This document shows, piece by piece, positions 12,401 to 23,589 of a stretch of 64,000 nt of DNA. Made by a program: the position numbers and the translations under genes. The stretch comes from Rhabditoides inermis (taxonomy: Eukaryota; Nematoda; Chromadorea; Rhabditida; Rhabditidae): assembly GCA_963966185.1 (NCBI GenBank), contig CAWZYM010000244.1:1-64000 (forward strand), written 5' to 3'. Each line of letters starts with the position of its first letter. Within the stretch, counting starts at the first letter, position 1. A model generated the notes under the pieces. The model did no database searches and had not been told where the DNA came from. It was given only the letters and a program-made list of their open reading frames with translations.

Positions 12401-14009
12401 TGATTATATATATTTATATATAACACTATTTAAATGTAATTCACTAATAGTGCTGATAGCGATGAGACGAGCGACAAGGCAGTGTGTCCTGTACTCGGCG
12501 TCGTGGAATCCGCGCAGCATCCTTAGTCGGGCGAGAAGCGTCGCATCGTCGGAGTCGTCGAGCTGCAGTTTTTGTCGGATATCGTGCATCACCTCCAGAA
12601 GTGCGCGCTCCGGCTAAAATAGTGATGTTAATTGATGAATCGATAATACACGATCATAATACTCACCGAGGGGCAATCAATGTTGATCGTCTTAGCCGAG
12701 TTGTTGGTGAACTGGAAGGGGAAAAGGTGCGGTATGGTGACCGTGTTCAGCACACACTCCTCCATCTTCACACTGCGCAGACGACCGCCCCAACACTGCA
12801 ACAAAGAATGTATCTTTGTCCACGAAAACTTTTTTTAAATATGTTTTCAATCTTGTTTTCATTTAACATTGCAAATCTGAAAAAAAACATAATTCTCGTG
12901 TGATTGTGATAATTGTTCTGCCCTAATCAATGTAGAAGTGATTTGATCACTAAGTCTCTAATCTCTCTCTCACACACACACACCCACACTGCTTCTCATC
13001 AATCGTTCTTTCCCCTCTTTTCCTTCCCTTATCTTCCTTTCTCACCCCGCTGCTCCGCTCCGCTGACTCGTCACTCCACAAACAACAGTGGTCACCTTTC
13101 CGAGTCTCCGCATTCCAACTTGCAAAACAATCACTGCTCATTTCGACGACTCACCTTTTCGCCCTTTTTGACGAGTGCAACAATAAACAGCTTATTACTT
13201 ATTTGCCTACCAACTAACTAACAATTATACAATGCACCATCACCATCCACAAACATGGGTATTTTTAAATGGTTTTTTTAATGAATAGCAAAGCACGAAC
13301 AAGTGCAAGTGTGCCTACCTGTGCTATGGCGGTGAGCTTGTTCATGAGCTGCGCCTTCTGCATCATAGGCAGGCGGGGCAGGAAACGCGAGCGCTTGCTG
13401 ATGATCTGCAGACAGTGCAACACGTCTGACACCACCTCCATGTCCGAGCAGTCCAGCAGCGAAAGAAGACGCTGAAGAATTGAAATGTAATACAAACGAT
13501 ACAATTAGTACTGACGTCCATACTGGCGTAAAGGCTGCGAGTAGTGGTGTTCTCGAAGAGCAACGCGGTGAACCGAAGCACAGTGAGTGCGTGCCGCCTC
13601 GCAGTCGGGTCCGTGTCTGCCGTGATGCTAAACAACACATTGCAATAGTATATTACTGGACCGCACTAACCGGAAATTCGTAATCTTGACGGCGGTGGCG
13701 AGGACCTCGTCACAACGGTCGAGCACGTCCACCCATCGCGCCATTTCAGTCTGAAACAAAACATTAATTATTTTGAACAAATCGAATCAGTAAATAAAAT
13801 TGAATGTTCCACCTTGCCGAGATAGGAGTGCCAGTCGCGGATGCGGTCTAGCATCTCGACGAAAGCCTCCGTCGTCGGCGCATTCTTCATCTCGTCGATA
13901 GTCGCTGCGCACATCGGGGGCTTAATAAACACATGCATGTATGGACGAATACTGTGAGACTCACCAGCTCGCCCGAGCATCCCCGCAATGTGAGCACGTC
14001 GACCTTCAT
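1..14009 (-). CDS. eel-1: HUWE1/EEL-1 HECT E3 ubiquitin ligase, N-terminal 2,339 codons (3' part off left edge)
   Basis: Giant HECT-type ubiquitin ligase that ubiquitinates many nuclear and cytosolic proteins. I joined 39 exons in phase (high to low): 14009-13965, 13920-13813, 13750-13671, 13627-13516, 13471-13319, 12795-12667, 12613-12445, 12341-12164, 12079-11898, 11848-11664, 11410-11206, 11075-10888, 10850-10764, 10678-10594, 10496-10405, 10358-10065, 9303-9226, 9174-9004, 8935-8726, 8607-8473, 8398-8145, 8097-7903, 7853-7684, 7621-7467, 7370-7158, 7103-6969, 5303-5139, 5085-5017, 4923-4750, 4683-4463, 4011-3825, 3704-3534, 2483-2202, 2143-1898, 1809-1648, 1599-1109, 984-315, 269-162, 63-<1. 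The product starts MKVD like human HUWE1. DUF908/DUF913 armadillo-like regions come first ([20 protein letters not shown]), then UBA near residues 1292-1336 ([20 protein letters not shown]), WWE near 1550-1650 split by an intron, and an Asp/Glu-rich stretch near 2059-2282. The catalytic HECT domain is not in the window. Exon 13 needs a GC donor. Confidence 0.95.
2544..3337. mobile_element. Foldback/MITE with TTA target duplication and two inverted tRNA-like segments
   Basis: Non-coding 794-bp element in an eel-1 intron. Its ends are inverted copies (CGAGGAGTGTTGTTA at the left, the reverse complement at the right). The inverted homology runs for roughly 170 bp per arm (about 2544-2715 against 3185-3337). 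TTA directly flanks both ends (2541-2543 and 3338-3340), the target size and sequence typical of PIF/Harbinger transposons. Inside each arm is a tRNA-like sequence in mirror orientation (about 2726-2795 plus, 3085-3160 minus). The plus copy has an A-box match TGGCCTAGTGG and a degenerate B box. No transposase is present, so it would be non-autonomous. Confidence 0.8.
5493..6879 (+). CDS. argk: Arginine kinase with Ala/Pro-rich C-terminal tail, nested in an eel-1 intron
   Basis: Transfers phosphate between ATP and arginine (phosphagen energy buffer, cytosolic). Four exons join in phase: 5493-5756, 5802-6272, 6325-6519, 6565-6879, giving 414 residues. Family signatures are the N-terminal guanidino-kinase domain, [18 protein letters not shown], the reactive-cysteine segment [14 protein letters not shown], and the usual end [12 protein letters not shown] further stretch of about 50 residues made almost only of Ala, Pro and Asp follows; typical arginine kinases stop near 355-360 residues. 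Glycine is mostly GGA and codons are strongly C-ending, as expected of an abundant nematode protein. The gene lies wholly inside the eel-1 intron between 6968 and 5304, on the opposite strand. An AATAAA at 6908-6913 follows the stop. Confidence 0.97.
6908..6913 (+). terminator. AATAAA polyadenylation signal of arginine kinase
   Basis: AATAAA lies 29 nt after the arginine kinase stop and only 55 nt from the edge of the oppositely oriented eel-1 UBA exon (6969). The 3' UTR must therefore be very short or overlap that exon in antisense. Confidence 0.7.
9400..9442. repeat. (TA)n microsatellite in an eel-1 intron
   Basis: About 21 uninterrupted TA units, within the 761-nt eel-1 intron between 9304 and 10064. 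Confidence 0.95.
9480..9575 (+). repeat. Dispersed repeat related to the inverted-repeat arm at 62.4-62.5 kb
   Basis: This segment matches the right arm of the 62,243-62,543 palindrome over about 80 bp with scattered differences, including the shared core TTTTGTTGAATTGGGTCAAG followed by an ACAAACT-like stretch. Here it is a single diverged arm, so it is probably a decayed copy of the same element. Confidence 0.7.
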
Positions 14010-14765
14010 AGTGATTCACTCCTCGCGGCACCGTGTTGTTTAAGCCAATATACCGGTCATACGAAATATATACACGTTTTGGACGATCACCCAGAATAGA
14101 TATATGTGGGGTGCCCAAGGCCGAACTCTGTACAAAGCTGAAAACGGGGCCGTTTTAAAATCAACTCGCGTGATCACAGTGGTCGTCATATGACGAATCG
14201 GTGCGGGTGCGTTCCGACGTTCCGTTATAACGAGTGCGAGTACAATCATTAATAAAAAAGAAAGATACAAAGATATGAATTAAAGAAGTATTTGATATTG
14301 AACATAACGTAATATATTTGAACGAAAAAAACAGATTGAAACTCATCATCAAGTCAATAAAGGAAGTGGCGGAAGGAGACGAACGATGACATCATTGTGT
14401 CCATACCATTGCAATTGCAAATATCTTTTTCCTTAATCGCTGTCTTACATCAGTTAATTTATTTTAAATAGCATTCGATAATGAAAGTGAAAGAAAATAT
14501 AATTAAAAATCAAACAAAAAACCCGATTAAGTAAGTTAAGTACCCGCCTATCTTGAGTGCTGCGCATTTCACAACATTGACGCTAGAAAATTCTAAACTA
14601 CAGTAGTTATTTGAAGTATGCGCCATGGCTCAAAAGAGCAACTATACAATTTCAATATAAATTTCTAGGAGAGGAGGCAACCTGGAAAATTCATCGCGAA
14701 GAAAAAAATATGAGCTTTTAAATTCATCATTTTTTTCATCATTCACATTTTTCTATTTTAGTGGA
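14010..14765. other. Upstream region of eel-1, no gene seen
   Basis: AT-rich DNA 5' of the eel-1 start. It should hold the promoter and 5' UTR. No convincing TATA box, spliced-leader acceptor or other gene was recognised. Confidence 0.5.
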
Positions 14766-14935
14766 CCCGCAAATGAGTTAAACTCTTTTTACGAGAGACA
14801 TTAGGGTGGTTAGACAACGATCAGAACCCTTTGGATGATGTTTTCAATTTGACAAAATTTTGCGTAGGTAGCCAAGATTGAACTCGCGGACCGCTGCTTG
14901 CTAAGCGAGAGCGTCATCACTGCGCCACGTAGTCA
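14766..14935 (-). mobile_element. tRNA-derived SINE copy
   Basis: On the minus strand a tRNA-like head (A-box-like TGGCGCAGTGA, B-box-like GAGTTCAATCT, about 14935-14857) is followed by a body that ends near CTCATTTGCGGG. The body is shared with the copy at 38,903-39,066, including the segment read on plus as AGAGACATTA...GGTGGTTAGA. Shared head-plus-body structure at two loci supports a SINE rather than a tRNA gene. Confidence 0.7.
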
Positions 14936-15639
14936 TGTGAGATGATCAGTGAAATAGAGATATGAAGGGCAAAAACAGAGATGCTGCGCATTTTGTTCAG
15001 TATACGGTATGTTCAAAATCCACGATAATGTTTCCAACGAAAAATCCTGAGCTAAGTGCGAGCCTATTATATAACTCTATCGCAACAGTCAACTGTCTGC
15101 GATATATAACGAGTGTAAAATTTCATTCAAGGCTATGATTGTGACTCAAATGCGAACATTTGCATCTATCTGCCACTTTTCAATTCTCTAATTCTGAAAT
15201 AACCAAAATCATTTTCATATTCGGATTCTACATCATTTATTAGTCTACATAGTTGTTTATAGGCAAATCTGGTGTTGCCTTTGTGTTCATCCGTGATGTT
15301 GAAAATGGTCAAACTATTAATCGCGAAACTTCCTAACAACCAGAAGGCAACACTAGATTTGTAAAAAAAAACTACATAAACTAATTTAAAGGTATAGAAC
15401 CCGAATATGAAAGTGAATTTGGTTATTTCAGAATGAGAGAATTGAAAAGTGGCAGAAAGATGCGGATCTTCACATTTTAGCCACACGCATCGCCCTGAAT
15501 GAGCAAAAAAGCAACATTTAATTTTCACGATAAAAAGCATGTGAACTGATGAAAATACGTAAAATCCAATGATGTTAGTCACTTTTGTTAGTTCGGGGCG
15601 GAAAGTTCTTAGAAAAGTCAAAATATGCATATTTTTCTA
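14936..15639. other. AT-rich stretch without recognised gene
   Basis: A minus-strand open frame of about 150 codons occurs here (15166-15630) but resembles no family I know and contains internal repeats (two similar GFY...F segments). It may be part of the MITE family at 15640-15900. I do not call it a gene. Confidence 0.4.
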
Positions 15640-15900
15640 TTTTTCGATCATAACTTTTTCAACAAACAGTTTTCATGAAGAACAGTGTATATGAAAAATG
15701 TCTTAGAATGTTGAGACAAATCAAATAGGCCCTTCAAAAGTCATTTTGAACGAAAACTGACCGAATTGAGGTCATGGTCCCTTAACTAATCAACCACCAA
15801 AACCACCTATACCACCTTGTAGAACACCCTTGAAAACTTCTGTGTGCACACAAGTATCGTCTAGGTCCCACCTCGTTCGATTCTTCCGCGGATCGTGTGA
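15640..15900 (-). mobile_element. Partial MITE copy, family of 56,270-56,833
   Basis: Read on the minus strand, the piece begins with a GAATCGAACGAGGTGGGACC-like end and continues through a region (around GGTCCCTTAACT and TTTTGAACGAAAACTGACCG on plus) that also occurs, diverged, at 45,895-46,335 and 56,270-56,833. Confidence 0.65.
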
Positions 15901-15959
15901 GGTTTTAGTTAGTGAATGGTATACAAGTCAAATTTAATCGAGTTGGAAGGGAGGAGCAC

Positions 15960-16330
15960 CCCACTACTGTATCGGGGTGCTCGTTCCAGACCGTGTTAAA
16001 TTTACATTGAAGAAGCAGCGATGATAAGGAGGGTGCTCGTTGGTCATCGCCATCGTCTTCTGTCTATTCATCTCCAGGCCGTACTTCTTGCTCTGCTTCG
16101 CCGCTCGGTTCAGCATCTTCTCCGCCGCTAGCGATTCGACAAACAGAACCACGTCGTCTGCATAGACAATATGAGTCATATGTGAGTCAGCTTCTTCCCG
16201 TCAATTTCGAAGATGGTGCCGTTGTATAGTTGAACTCCACGCTTCTGTAGACTTCAGCGAGGACGCTGTTGGAAGATAGAGCAGGAACAACTTTGCCGAG
16301 CTCCTTTCCTAACAGAGATTTCAGAAGTTA
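15960..16330 (-). pseudogene. Decayed RTE-type reverse transcriptase fragment
   Basis: Minus-strand translation gives the RT catalytic motif YADDVVLF, followed by a typical RTE sequence (ESLAAEKMLNRAAKQSKKYG, LEMNRQKT). Upstream is FNSVLAEV in another frame. The piece is short, frameshifted and truncated at both ends. Confidence 0.85.
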
Positions 16331-16599
16331 ATCTTCGGATCAGCACCTTTGTTTGAAAAGTACGAACGCCATATTTCATGTAAATGACTTTTTTTCATTA
16401 GACGTATATATAGACCCATTCGGCTTCCGAGAAAGTCTTAGTACATGCCATTAACTTACGCTACAGTAATGAGTACTCAAATATCAACGATTTCATTTCG
16501 AGAATGTCCCACGGGTATGTGTGAATGTTGAAACTACAGTTATGGTTTACATCTTTATTTTATTTCGATAAATTGAGAATCTCTTGCTAGGTATTCAAG
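16331..16599. other. Spacer, nothing recognised
   Basis: AT-rich sequence between the RTE fragment and the chemoreceptor remnant. Confidence 0.5.
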
Positions 16600-17390
16600 A
16601 TGCTCTCACCTGCATTCCACACTCGTATCATCTATTTCACAGCTATATTTTCTACTATATCTAATTCATGTCTCGTGGTTGTATTGTATAACTCGAATCC
16701 TCGCAAAATGCGGCGCTACAAGTATTTACTAGCAGTTTTTGGCACTGTCAATATTTTATTTTCTCTCTTTAACGCTATTTCCGTACCGGTGAAACAATTT
16801 TTTTCGAAAACAATAATTGTTGATAATCTAGGTCACGGCCCGGATAGTTGCACAGTCGACAGCGGCGGGCGCGCAGCCGCTCCGCGAACACGCGACGCGC
16901 GAAATTACCAGCAAGCGCTAGAGCGCGATAATTTTTCGACTGAAATCGCTACGCGCCCATTCACTCGCGGCGCGGCTGGGCGCGCGCCGCTCTCTCTGCG
17001 GGCGCGCTGTGCAACTATCCGATCCGTGTAGGTGTGCTTCTCTGGCCAAGACTCCTATTTGCTTGTCTCAATTTCTCCACTTTCACATGACTCGATCAGA
17101 AAACCATTTCTTTTTTTGTTCCTAGCAGCCTATATCCTCTGTCATATATCACTTACATTTCAATTCATCTACAGATACATCATACTCTGCAGGTGGTCTA
17201 TATAGTGGGGGAAAACCAATAACAACTTCCAGGCCTCAATATGTGACAATTATATCGCGATTCATGTCTATCTATTTCTGCATGACTGTCTGTTATATTC
17301 TTGGTTTTCTGTTCACTCTCGATTTCGCAACACCCGACAAAGATCACTTGAAAATAGTGGATTTTCTAGACACAATCGGGGGAGAATGAG
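16600..17390 (+). pseudogene. Nematode seven-helix chemoreceptor (Str/Srj-like), disrupted by a MITE
   Basis: The first segment encodes a membrane helix and loop typical of the Str/Srj class of nematode G-protein-coupled chemoreceptors (ISNSCLVVVLYNSNPRKM, then RYKYLLAVFGTVNILFSLFN). After about 16,834 the reading frame runs into an inserted MITE (16834-17028). Beyond it, receptor-like pieces reappear (AAYILCHISLTFQFIYRYII near 17130, FCMTVCYILGFLFTLDF near 17275). The gene lacks full helices 5-7 in any single frame and contains stops. The class assignment is from motif memory only. Confidence 0.75.
16834..17028. mobile_element. 195-bp GC-rich MITE with 5-bp target duplication
   Basis: Terminal inverted repeats of about 22 bp start CACGG(C/A)(C/T)CGGATAGTTGC and differ at two positions. 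TAGGT is present immediately outside both ends (16829-16833 and 17029-17033), as expected of a target duplication. The interior is a GC-rich imperfect palindrome rich in CGCG, very unlike the surrounding AT-rich sequence. It lies inside the coding region of the chemoreceptor remnant. Confidence 0.85.
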
Positions 17391-18140
17391 AAGACGAATA
17401 CGGTAACGAGTTGAAACGTATAGGTCTTGCAATTGGTTAATGTATATCAAGCTTAAACTAACAGGAACTGTCACATGAAGTTTTGATCAGTAAAAATCAC
17501 AATGAACCGTTGTCCCTCCTAGCCTCGGCCCACACACTCTGACAGGTAGTTGGATCAACAGTCACGCACATCAAAACAGAACTTGTGTTTCCTTGATAGA
17601 AAATGCAATTAAGGATTGAATCAATAATAATAATTTTTGTGACATCACAAGTATGAATAGGTTACTGCACTCAGCTCGCTCCGCACCTTTTCCGATCGTT
17701 AATGAATACGCGCCGTCGAGGGCGGAGTGATGGGATTCCAGTATAAAACTGTGAGCATGTTTAATTGTTACATTTGAATAGTCTAACATCACGTTCAGAT
17801 CACAAATGTCACCAACCATTTCAAAGTGGAGAAATCACTGTGGCGGTTCGCTGGACCCCTCTCACATACGGTACCTACATATAACTCATTATAAAAATTT
17901 CACGCGAGTTTACAGACAAATGTTTTTGACATTTTGCATAGGCATTTAATTAGTGAATCTATATAAAACAGCTAGGACAGGACTAGCTATTGAACTGTTT
18001 GATGTGATGTTTAGCTGTTTCTAATGAGTGTGATCATCGTGACAGCCGTATGCATCACTCGGAGACTCGCAGCCGGAAACCTACCCACAAGCTTCCGCTT
18101 CAATCAGGCACAACTATTCCGCGCATTGCTCTTACACTAC
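17391..18140. other. No gene recognised
   Basis: AT-rich DNA between the receptor remnant and a microsatellite. A minus-strand open frame of 82 codons (17571-17819) has no recognisable family or splice context. Confidence 0.5.
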
Positions 18141-18145
18141 AAACA

Positions 18146-18459
<314 letters not shown>

Positions 18460-18629
18460 GTGAACATCTGATGATCTGATTGTAGACAATCATCCCCATC
18501 TTTTGCAACTTCATTCCCACCGCGATCAATGTTCTTCTCCCTCTTTTTGGAATAGAGTACCCATATGTACGCTTTGTGTGCGTGGCTGTATATATCCCAT
18601 ATTCGACCCCCTGATTGTAATCGAGCACT

Positions 18630-19750
18630 GGTCCACATCCTACGCTCTCACACCAGATCGCATTCCCATGTTGTTCCTGAAGCGCGTATCTATCGCAGTC
18701 GCTAAACCACTCTCACTGATCTTCAATGCCAGTATGTCTACAGGGGTCGTTCCTTCTCTCTGGAAGGCCTCCATTGTCACACCGATCCCGAAGGAGAAGG
18801 GCGCCTTCGATCCACTCAAGTATCGGCCGATCTCGAACACGTGCTTCCCTTGCCGTGTCTTCGAGCGCATCCTAAAAGAGTCTATGCTGCAACACATCGT
18901 CGCCCGCTCAATAGTCCCTGCCGAGCAGTTCGGGTTCGTCTCCAGACGATCGACGGAACTGCAACTCTTGCAATGCCTCGATCACTGGACTGCCGCAGTG
19001 GACGAGAAGCGCACAGTCGATGTCATTTACTTCGACTTCGCCAAGGCTTTCGACCGCGTCTCACACTCTGAGCTCCCGTTGAAGCTTGAGTCGTACGGCT
19101 TTGCCCCTGCCATCGTCAATTGGATTCGCAACTACCTCCTTGGACGCACCTTTCGTGTACGAGTGAACGCCGACTACTCTCCATCCTGTGACATTCTTTC
19201 TGGTGTCCCACAGGGTACTGTCCTAGGCCCGGTGCTCTTCAATATCTACCCGGCTGATCTGATCCCGCCCTTGCGACAACACGCTACGTGCAGAGCCTAC
19301 GCTGACGACGTGAAAGTTTACCGCTCTTTCGGTCTACAGGACGATCGCCTCTCTCTCCAACAGGCTGTTGATCTTGTCAGTCAATGGTCTGTGACGTGGC
19401 AGCTCCCTCTCGCTGCTCACAAGATCGAAATCCTGTACATCGGCAAGAAGAATCCACTGCATGGCTACAGTATCAACACCACTGCGATCGAGGGCGTCGA
19501 CGAGGTTGTCGATTTGGGGTTCACCATATTTGCCATACCCTGTCTGCTACTTTCACTTATTCGTGTATGTTATGTCACGGCAGATAAACATTATTATATC
19601 TACACCACGTACGTCCGTCCACCCCAATTTCATGAGGTCGACTGGGGTCTAAAAACTAACAAGTGGTTTGTACACGAAACGTTTTTCCCATGTCTTTTTT
19701 CTCCAGCAGTCGGAATCGCGCGACAAATGATCATGCCCAAAACTTTCTGA
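18630..19750 (+). pseudogene. 5'-truncated CR1/Jockey-type LINE reverse transcriptase
   Basis: The single open frame carries RT motifs in order: VTPIPKEKG, YRPISNT, EQFGF, VIYFDFAKAFDRVSH, SGVPQGTVLGP and the catalytic AYADD. The similarity stops near VDLGFT and resumes weakly at YTTYVRP, so an internal stretch seems lost. The endonuclease domain and ORF1 are absent. The piece begins shortly after the TAA/AAC microsatellite. Confidence 0.93.
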
Positions 19751-19987
19751 AATTGCAACACAAAATAGTGCTTTCGAAAATAGTTTTTCCCCGAGTTTGG
19801 TCCCCACCATCGTTTCTTTGTATGCATTAACATTATGTTATATAGTATTGTTCTATTAATATGTTCTTATATTCACTCCCCCCCCCCATCCCCATGTTTC
19901 ATCAAACAGAGATGTTGTAACTCAATATAACCGGCAAGAGCCCCCATGAGTAGCTAGATGTAGCCAGAGAGCTAGAGACAGATAGCC

Positions 19988-21712
19988 GGCCATTAGTAAA
20001 TCATACAACATACAACATACCATCATACAATCATACCATCATACCATCATACCATCATACCACGGTATCATACCATCATACCATGGTATCATACCACCAT
20101 ACCACCATACCACCATACCATCATACCATCATACCACCATACCACCATACCACCATACCATCATATTTGTTTTGGAAGCGGGAACCCCTTGTATCTTTAA
20201 CACACGCTTCACAGCGCGCTTTGTGCGGTTTACACGTTGTAAACGCTCTGGAAATTGTAAAACGGTATTTGGTTACATTTGTATGTAGTCCTTGCCTCGG
20301 TCGGTTTTCTCTGTGTTTAGAAGAGCCCAAAACGTCTTCATTTGATTTCTATTTACATAGGGGAGGGGGGGGGGGGGTAGAAATTGTCAACACTCACGTC
20401 CACGTCGTGCCCCCGGGAGTCTGTTTGCCTGTGCATACAGACTGCTAAGTTCAAGTGTTGACTACTTTCGAGTCAAGCAATTGTCACCCTTTGACAATAC
20501 GACAGGCATTATGCTCAACATACCGACTATGCGATCATCGCAAAGAACCAGGACCCGCTATTTACATAGATTGACCAGTAGTATATGGTATACTGTATAC
20601 ATACGTAGGTTCAGATTTTATCATATATAGCCTAGACCCGGGAAGGAATCACCAAGGAGAAGCAATAAGGTTGAGAAGTAAGACATATTGAGAATAGAGG
20701 AGGAAATGACAAGAGATGTGTTTGTCAGAACTGACACCGTCCCGGGATGAGGCAGCAGCTACGGCGTCGACTCTGAATGTTTTTTTATTATCGGGTATTC
20801 CTCAACACTGCGTGTACATTCTACGCATGCGTGACGCGAATCAGCCCGATACTTACTGCGTTCATTCGGATTGTACAATACAATAATCGGTGTCTACGCA
20901 TGTGGGAAGTCTTGGGAGAGCATCTTGGGAGTCAAACTCTCTCTAATCTTGTTCGCGCAGATGTGATGATTTACTCGAGTTGTAGTTGTAGAGCTACTAA
21001 ACTCTAGTTTCACAAAATGAAAAGACTTATCCATGCACATCGTTGTATTTTTCTGAAAAAGTCGCCAAGTTCGACTTCTTTCTGGTGGCACGGCGATGCT
21101 CGCATGCTTATCCACGCGAGCATCGAACGAGAGAAGGCGATTCTGCGCGAACGATACTCGCTTTTTGACGATGTGTTGACACTATTTGTGTAGCTCCTAG
21201 AAAAGGCTTAGCGTCCATTTTGTCCGATGAAAGAATTTCGATGGTCGGACGCGACTCCGACTGGTAGAATAAAAACAGCGGTGGCTTCCTCCTACATACG
21301 TTCTATGAAATATTTGCGTTTCTTCATTTCATCTTGAGTGTGAAAGTCGTTTTCGACAAGGGAGAGAGAGAGAGAGATGTTCGCGTCTCTCACATTCAAA
21401 ACATGGAAAATGAAAAGAAAAAGTAGAAATAACAATGACTATGACAAAAAACAATAAAAATTTAAATGAAAAAGCGACTGAAGCGAGACGTGATATGAAA
21501 ATGCGCGCGAAAACTTTTCGAAATCACGTGGTATGGTGGTATGGTAGTATGGTGGTATGACAGCCTTCATAGTTGTATGAGTGCAAAATGATGGTATGTT
21601 GTATGATGGTATGGTAGTACGCTCGTATGGTGGTATGGTAGTATGGTAGTATGGTGGTATGTGGTATGGTGGTATGATGGTATGTTGTATGTTGTATGAT
21701 TTACTAATTGCC
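19988..21712. mobile_element. 1.7-kb foldback element with minisatellite arms and 9-bp target duplication
   Basis: The left end reads GGCCATTAGTAAATCAT and the right end is the inverse of GGCAATTAGTAAATCAT. CAGATAGCC flanks the element on both sides (19979-19987 and 21713-21721). Next to each end is an arm of about 170 bp made of an 8-bp tandem unit, ATACCATC or ATACCACC on the left (to about 20163) and its reverse complement on the right (from about 21528). The two arms can pair. The 1.3-kb centre has no long open frame and no transposase motif that I recognise. A 199-bp relative lies at 26,013-26,211. Target size fits Mutator-like or Drosophila FB-like elements. Confidence 0.85.
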
Positions 21713-21721
21713 CAGATAGCC

Positions 21722-23589
21722 TAGGGTCAGCTCAATATTTGCCGCACTGTACATTTCCTAGTGTGTTACTAAGTTTCTATAATCTCTTGACAAAAAAAGA
21801 TTATTATTACAGTTCTGGCACTAGCCCAATCCTAATCCAAGAGAGAGAGAAAGAGCGCTTTTTTTCTTGAAAATAAATACATGTAGGATACCAGAGATAC
21901 ATGTACATAGATCTAATATGCACATGTACATGCAGGTTACCAGATACATACCAGAAATGTTTGCGTTCTTTTGTTCATCCTGTTTCATCATCGAAAACTA
22001 GTAAAATGTCCATGTAAAAATGTCAAAGCTATCTTTGTCTGTGAATTTACATCTACAAGAATAGTACATTACTAGTAATGATGAAGTGGCATTTTCATAA
22101 TGAGATATAAATACCGTATTAGAGAGGGGTAGGACGATACAAACATATCTTATATTTATAGAGAGATAATTGCTATTTAGGAGTGAGTGTGTATTTGAAG
22201 TTCGAGCAGAAAAATTCAGAACTGAAACTGAAATTTCTGTGAAATGGACTTTTTTTTCAAATTGCAGTACTGAGACGATCGAAAAGCGTGAATTCAACGA
22301 CATACTTTAATATAACCTCGAGCGACATGTCCTGATACAACCACTGCTGAAATTCAGACTCCGGACCTTCTCAAGCTTACGCCGTCTTCTCTGAAGGCAA
22401 AACTTTGAAAAAGGTGAAGGCGAAGATAAGTAATCTGTTACTCGATTCCGCTGTTAAAACACATTTTCTAGCATCGCTCATGTTAATCGTCTGTTACTTG
22501 TCATTTTACTCGTCTCAACAATGAGAGAAACCCGATGAACATACAATCAAATCTAGATATCAAACACTAAAAAGCTGACGGGGTCAAAAGATTCACTTTC
22601 TATGTTTGCCGATGTGCCTACTATTTCGTAAACACACCAGTATCAGCCGGGCTCCCTCTTGTGCTATTCCATTTGCGTATAGCGTACAATGGCCGCGACG
22701 ATGCGGCCAAACTTTCGAAAGCGGAGTGTTGCGTCATGTCTTTATAGAACCTCTTTTTGAAGCTCAAAGTGTGTGTAACCGACTGAAAAAAAACGTTCAC
22801 TTTGACCTGTTTGAGTTGAATAAATGTGAATAGGGGAAGTCAGACAAGTTATTGCGTCGCAGTCTCGCCTGCCTGTGGGCACAGCCACACCGGGTTTCCG
22901 AAACAAGACTCATGTCCCATGTGTGAAACAGTTGTGAAAACCATGAAAACGAAATGCTGAAACAACATCAGTATAAGATGAAGTGAAAATGGGAAATTCA
23001 GTGTTGCAACTCCCATTTCGATCGGACGTCATGTAATGGAAAACATGTACTCAAAACTCAAAACATTTGAGCATGTATGTATAAAGTGTATAGATCGAAA
23101 GATGTCAAATTGAAACAGCCACTTCGCATAGAATTTTCTCGATGAGTGGAAAAAAACTTCACTGGAGTTTTTTGTACGCAGATCAACAATTATAACCACG
23201 TGAAATCCGAAAGTTCGTTTATCTACACTCATTGTGATTTCTTTCTATCACAGCGGCTACTTCATGCTGAAACTCCGATTTGTTGAGTGCTGGTACGGAT
23301 AAAGAGAAATGTGGCCAAGGACCCGATCGGATATTGACAGAGAGCCTGCTGTACTTCAGCTGGAGTACGTCGCCGCGCTCAACAGGCCACTAAATACCCA
23401 GAGTTCCCGGCAAGAGACAAACCAATGCTTAGAACAGAAAGGTGTTATGTAGAGAAAAAGTGGCAGTGGGACACTGCATTTCTAGCCAGAGACAACATAC
23501 AATCAAAGCATAAAACATCGAGCGGCAACACCACTGGAGTCTTCGTGCGTACTTTTTTCTCAGGATGGTCTGATTCCCGGCTGTCCTAG
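21722..23589. other. 1.9 kb without recognised gene
   Basis: AT-rich intergenic DNA with short GA runs. Open frames are below about 100 codons and show no domain or splice pattern. Confidence 0.5.
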
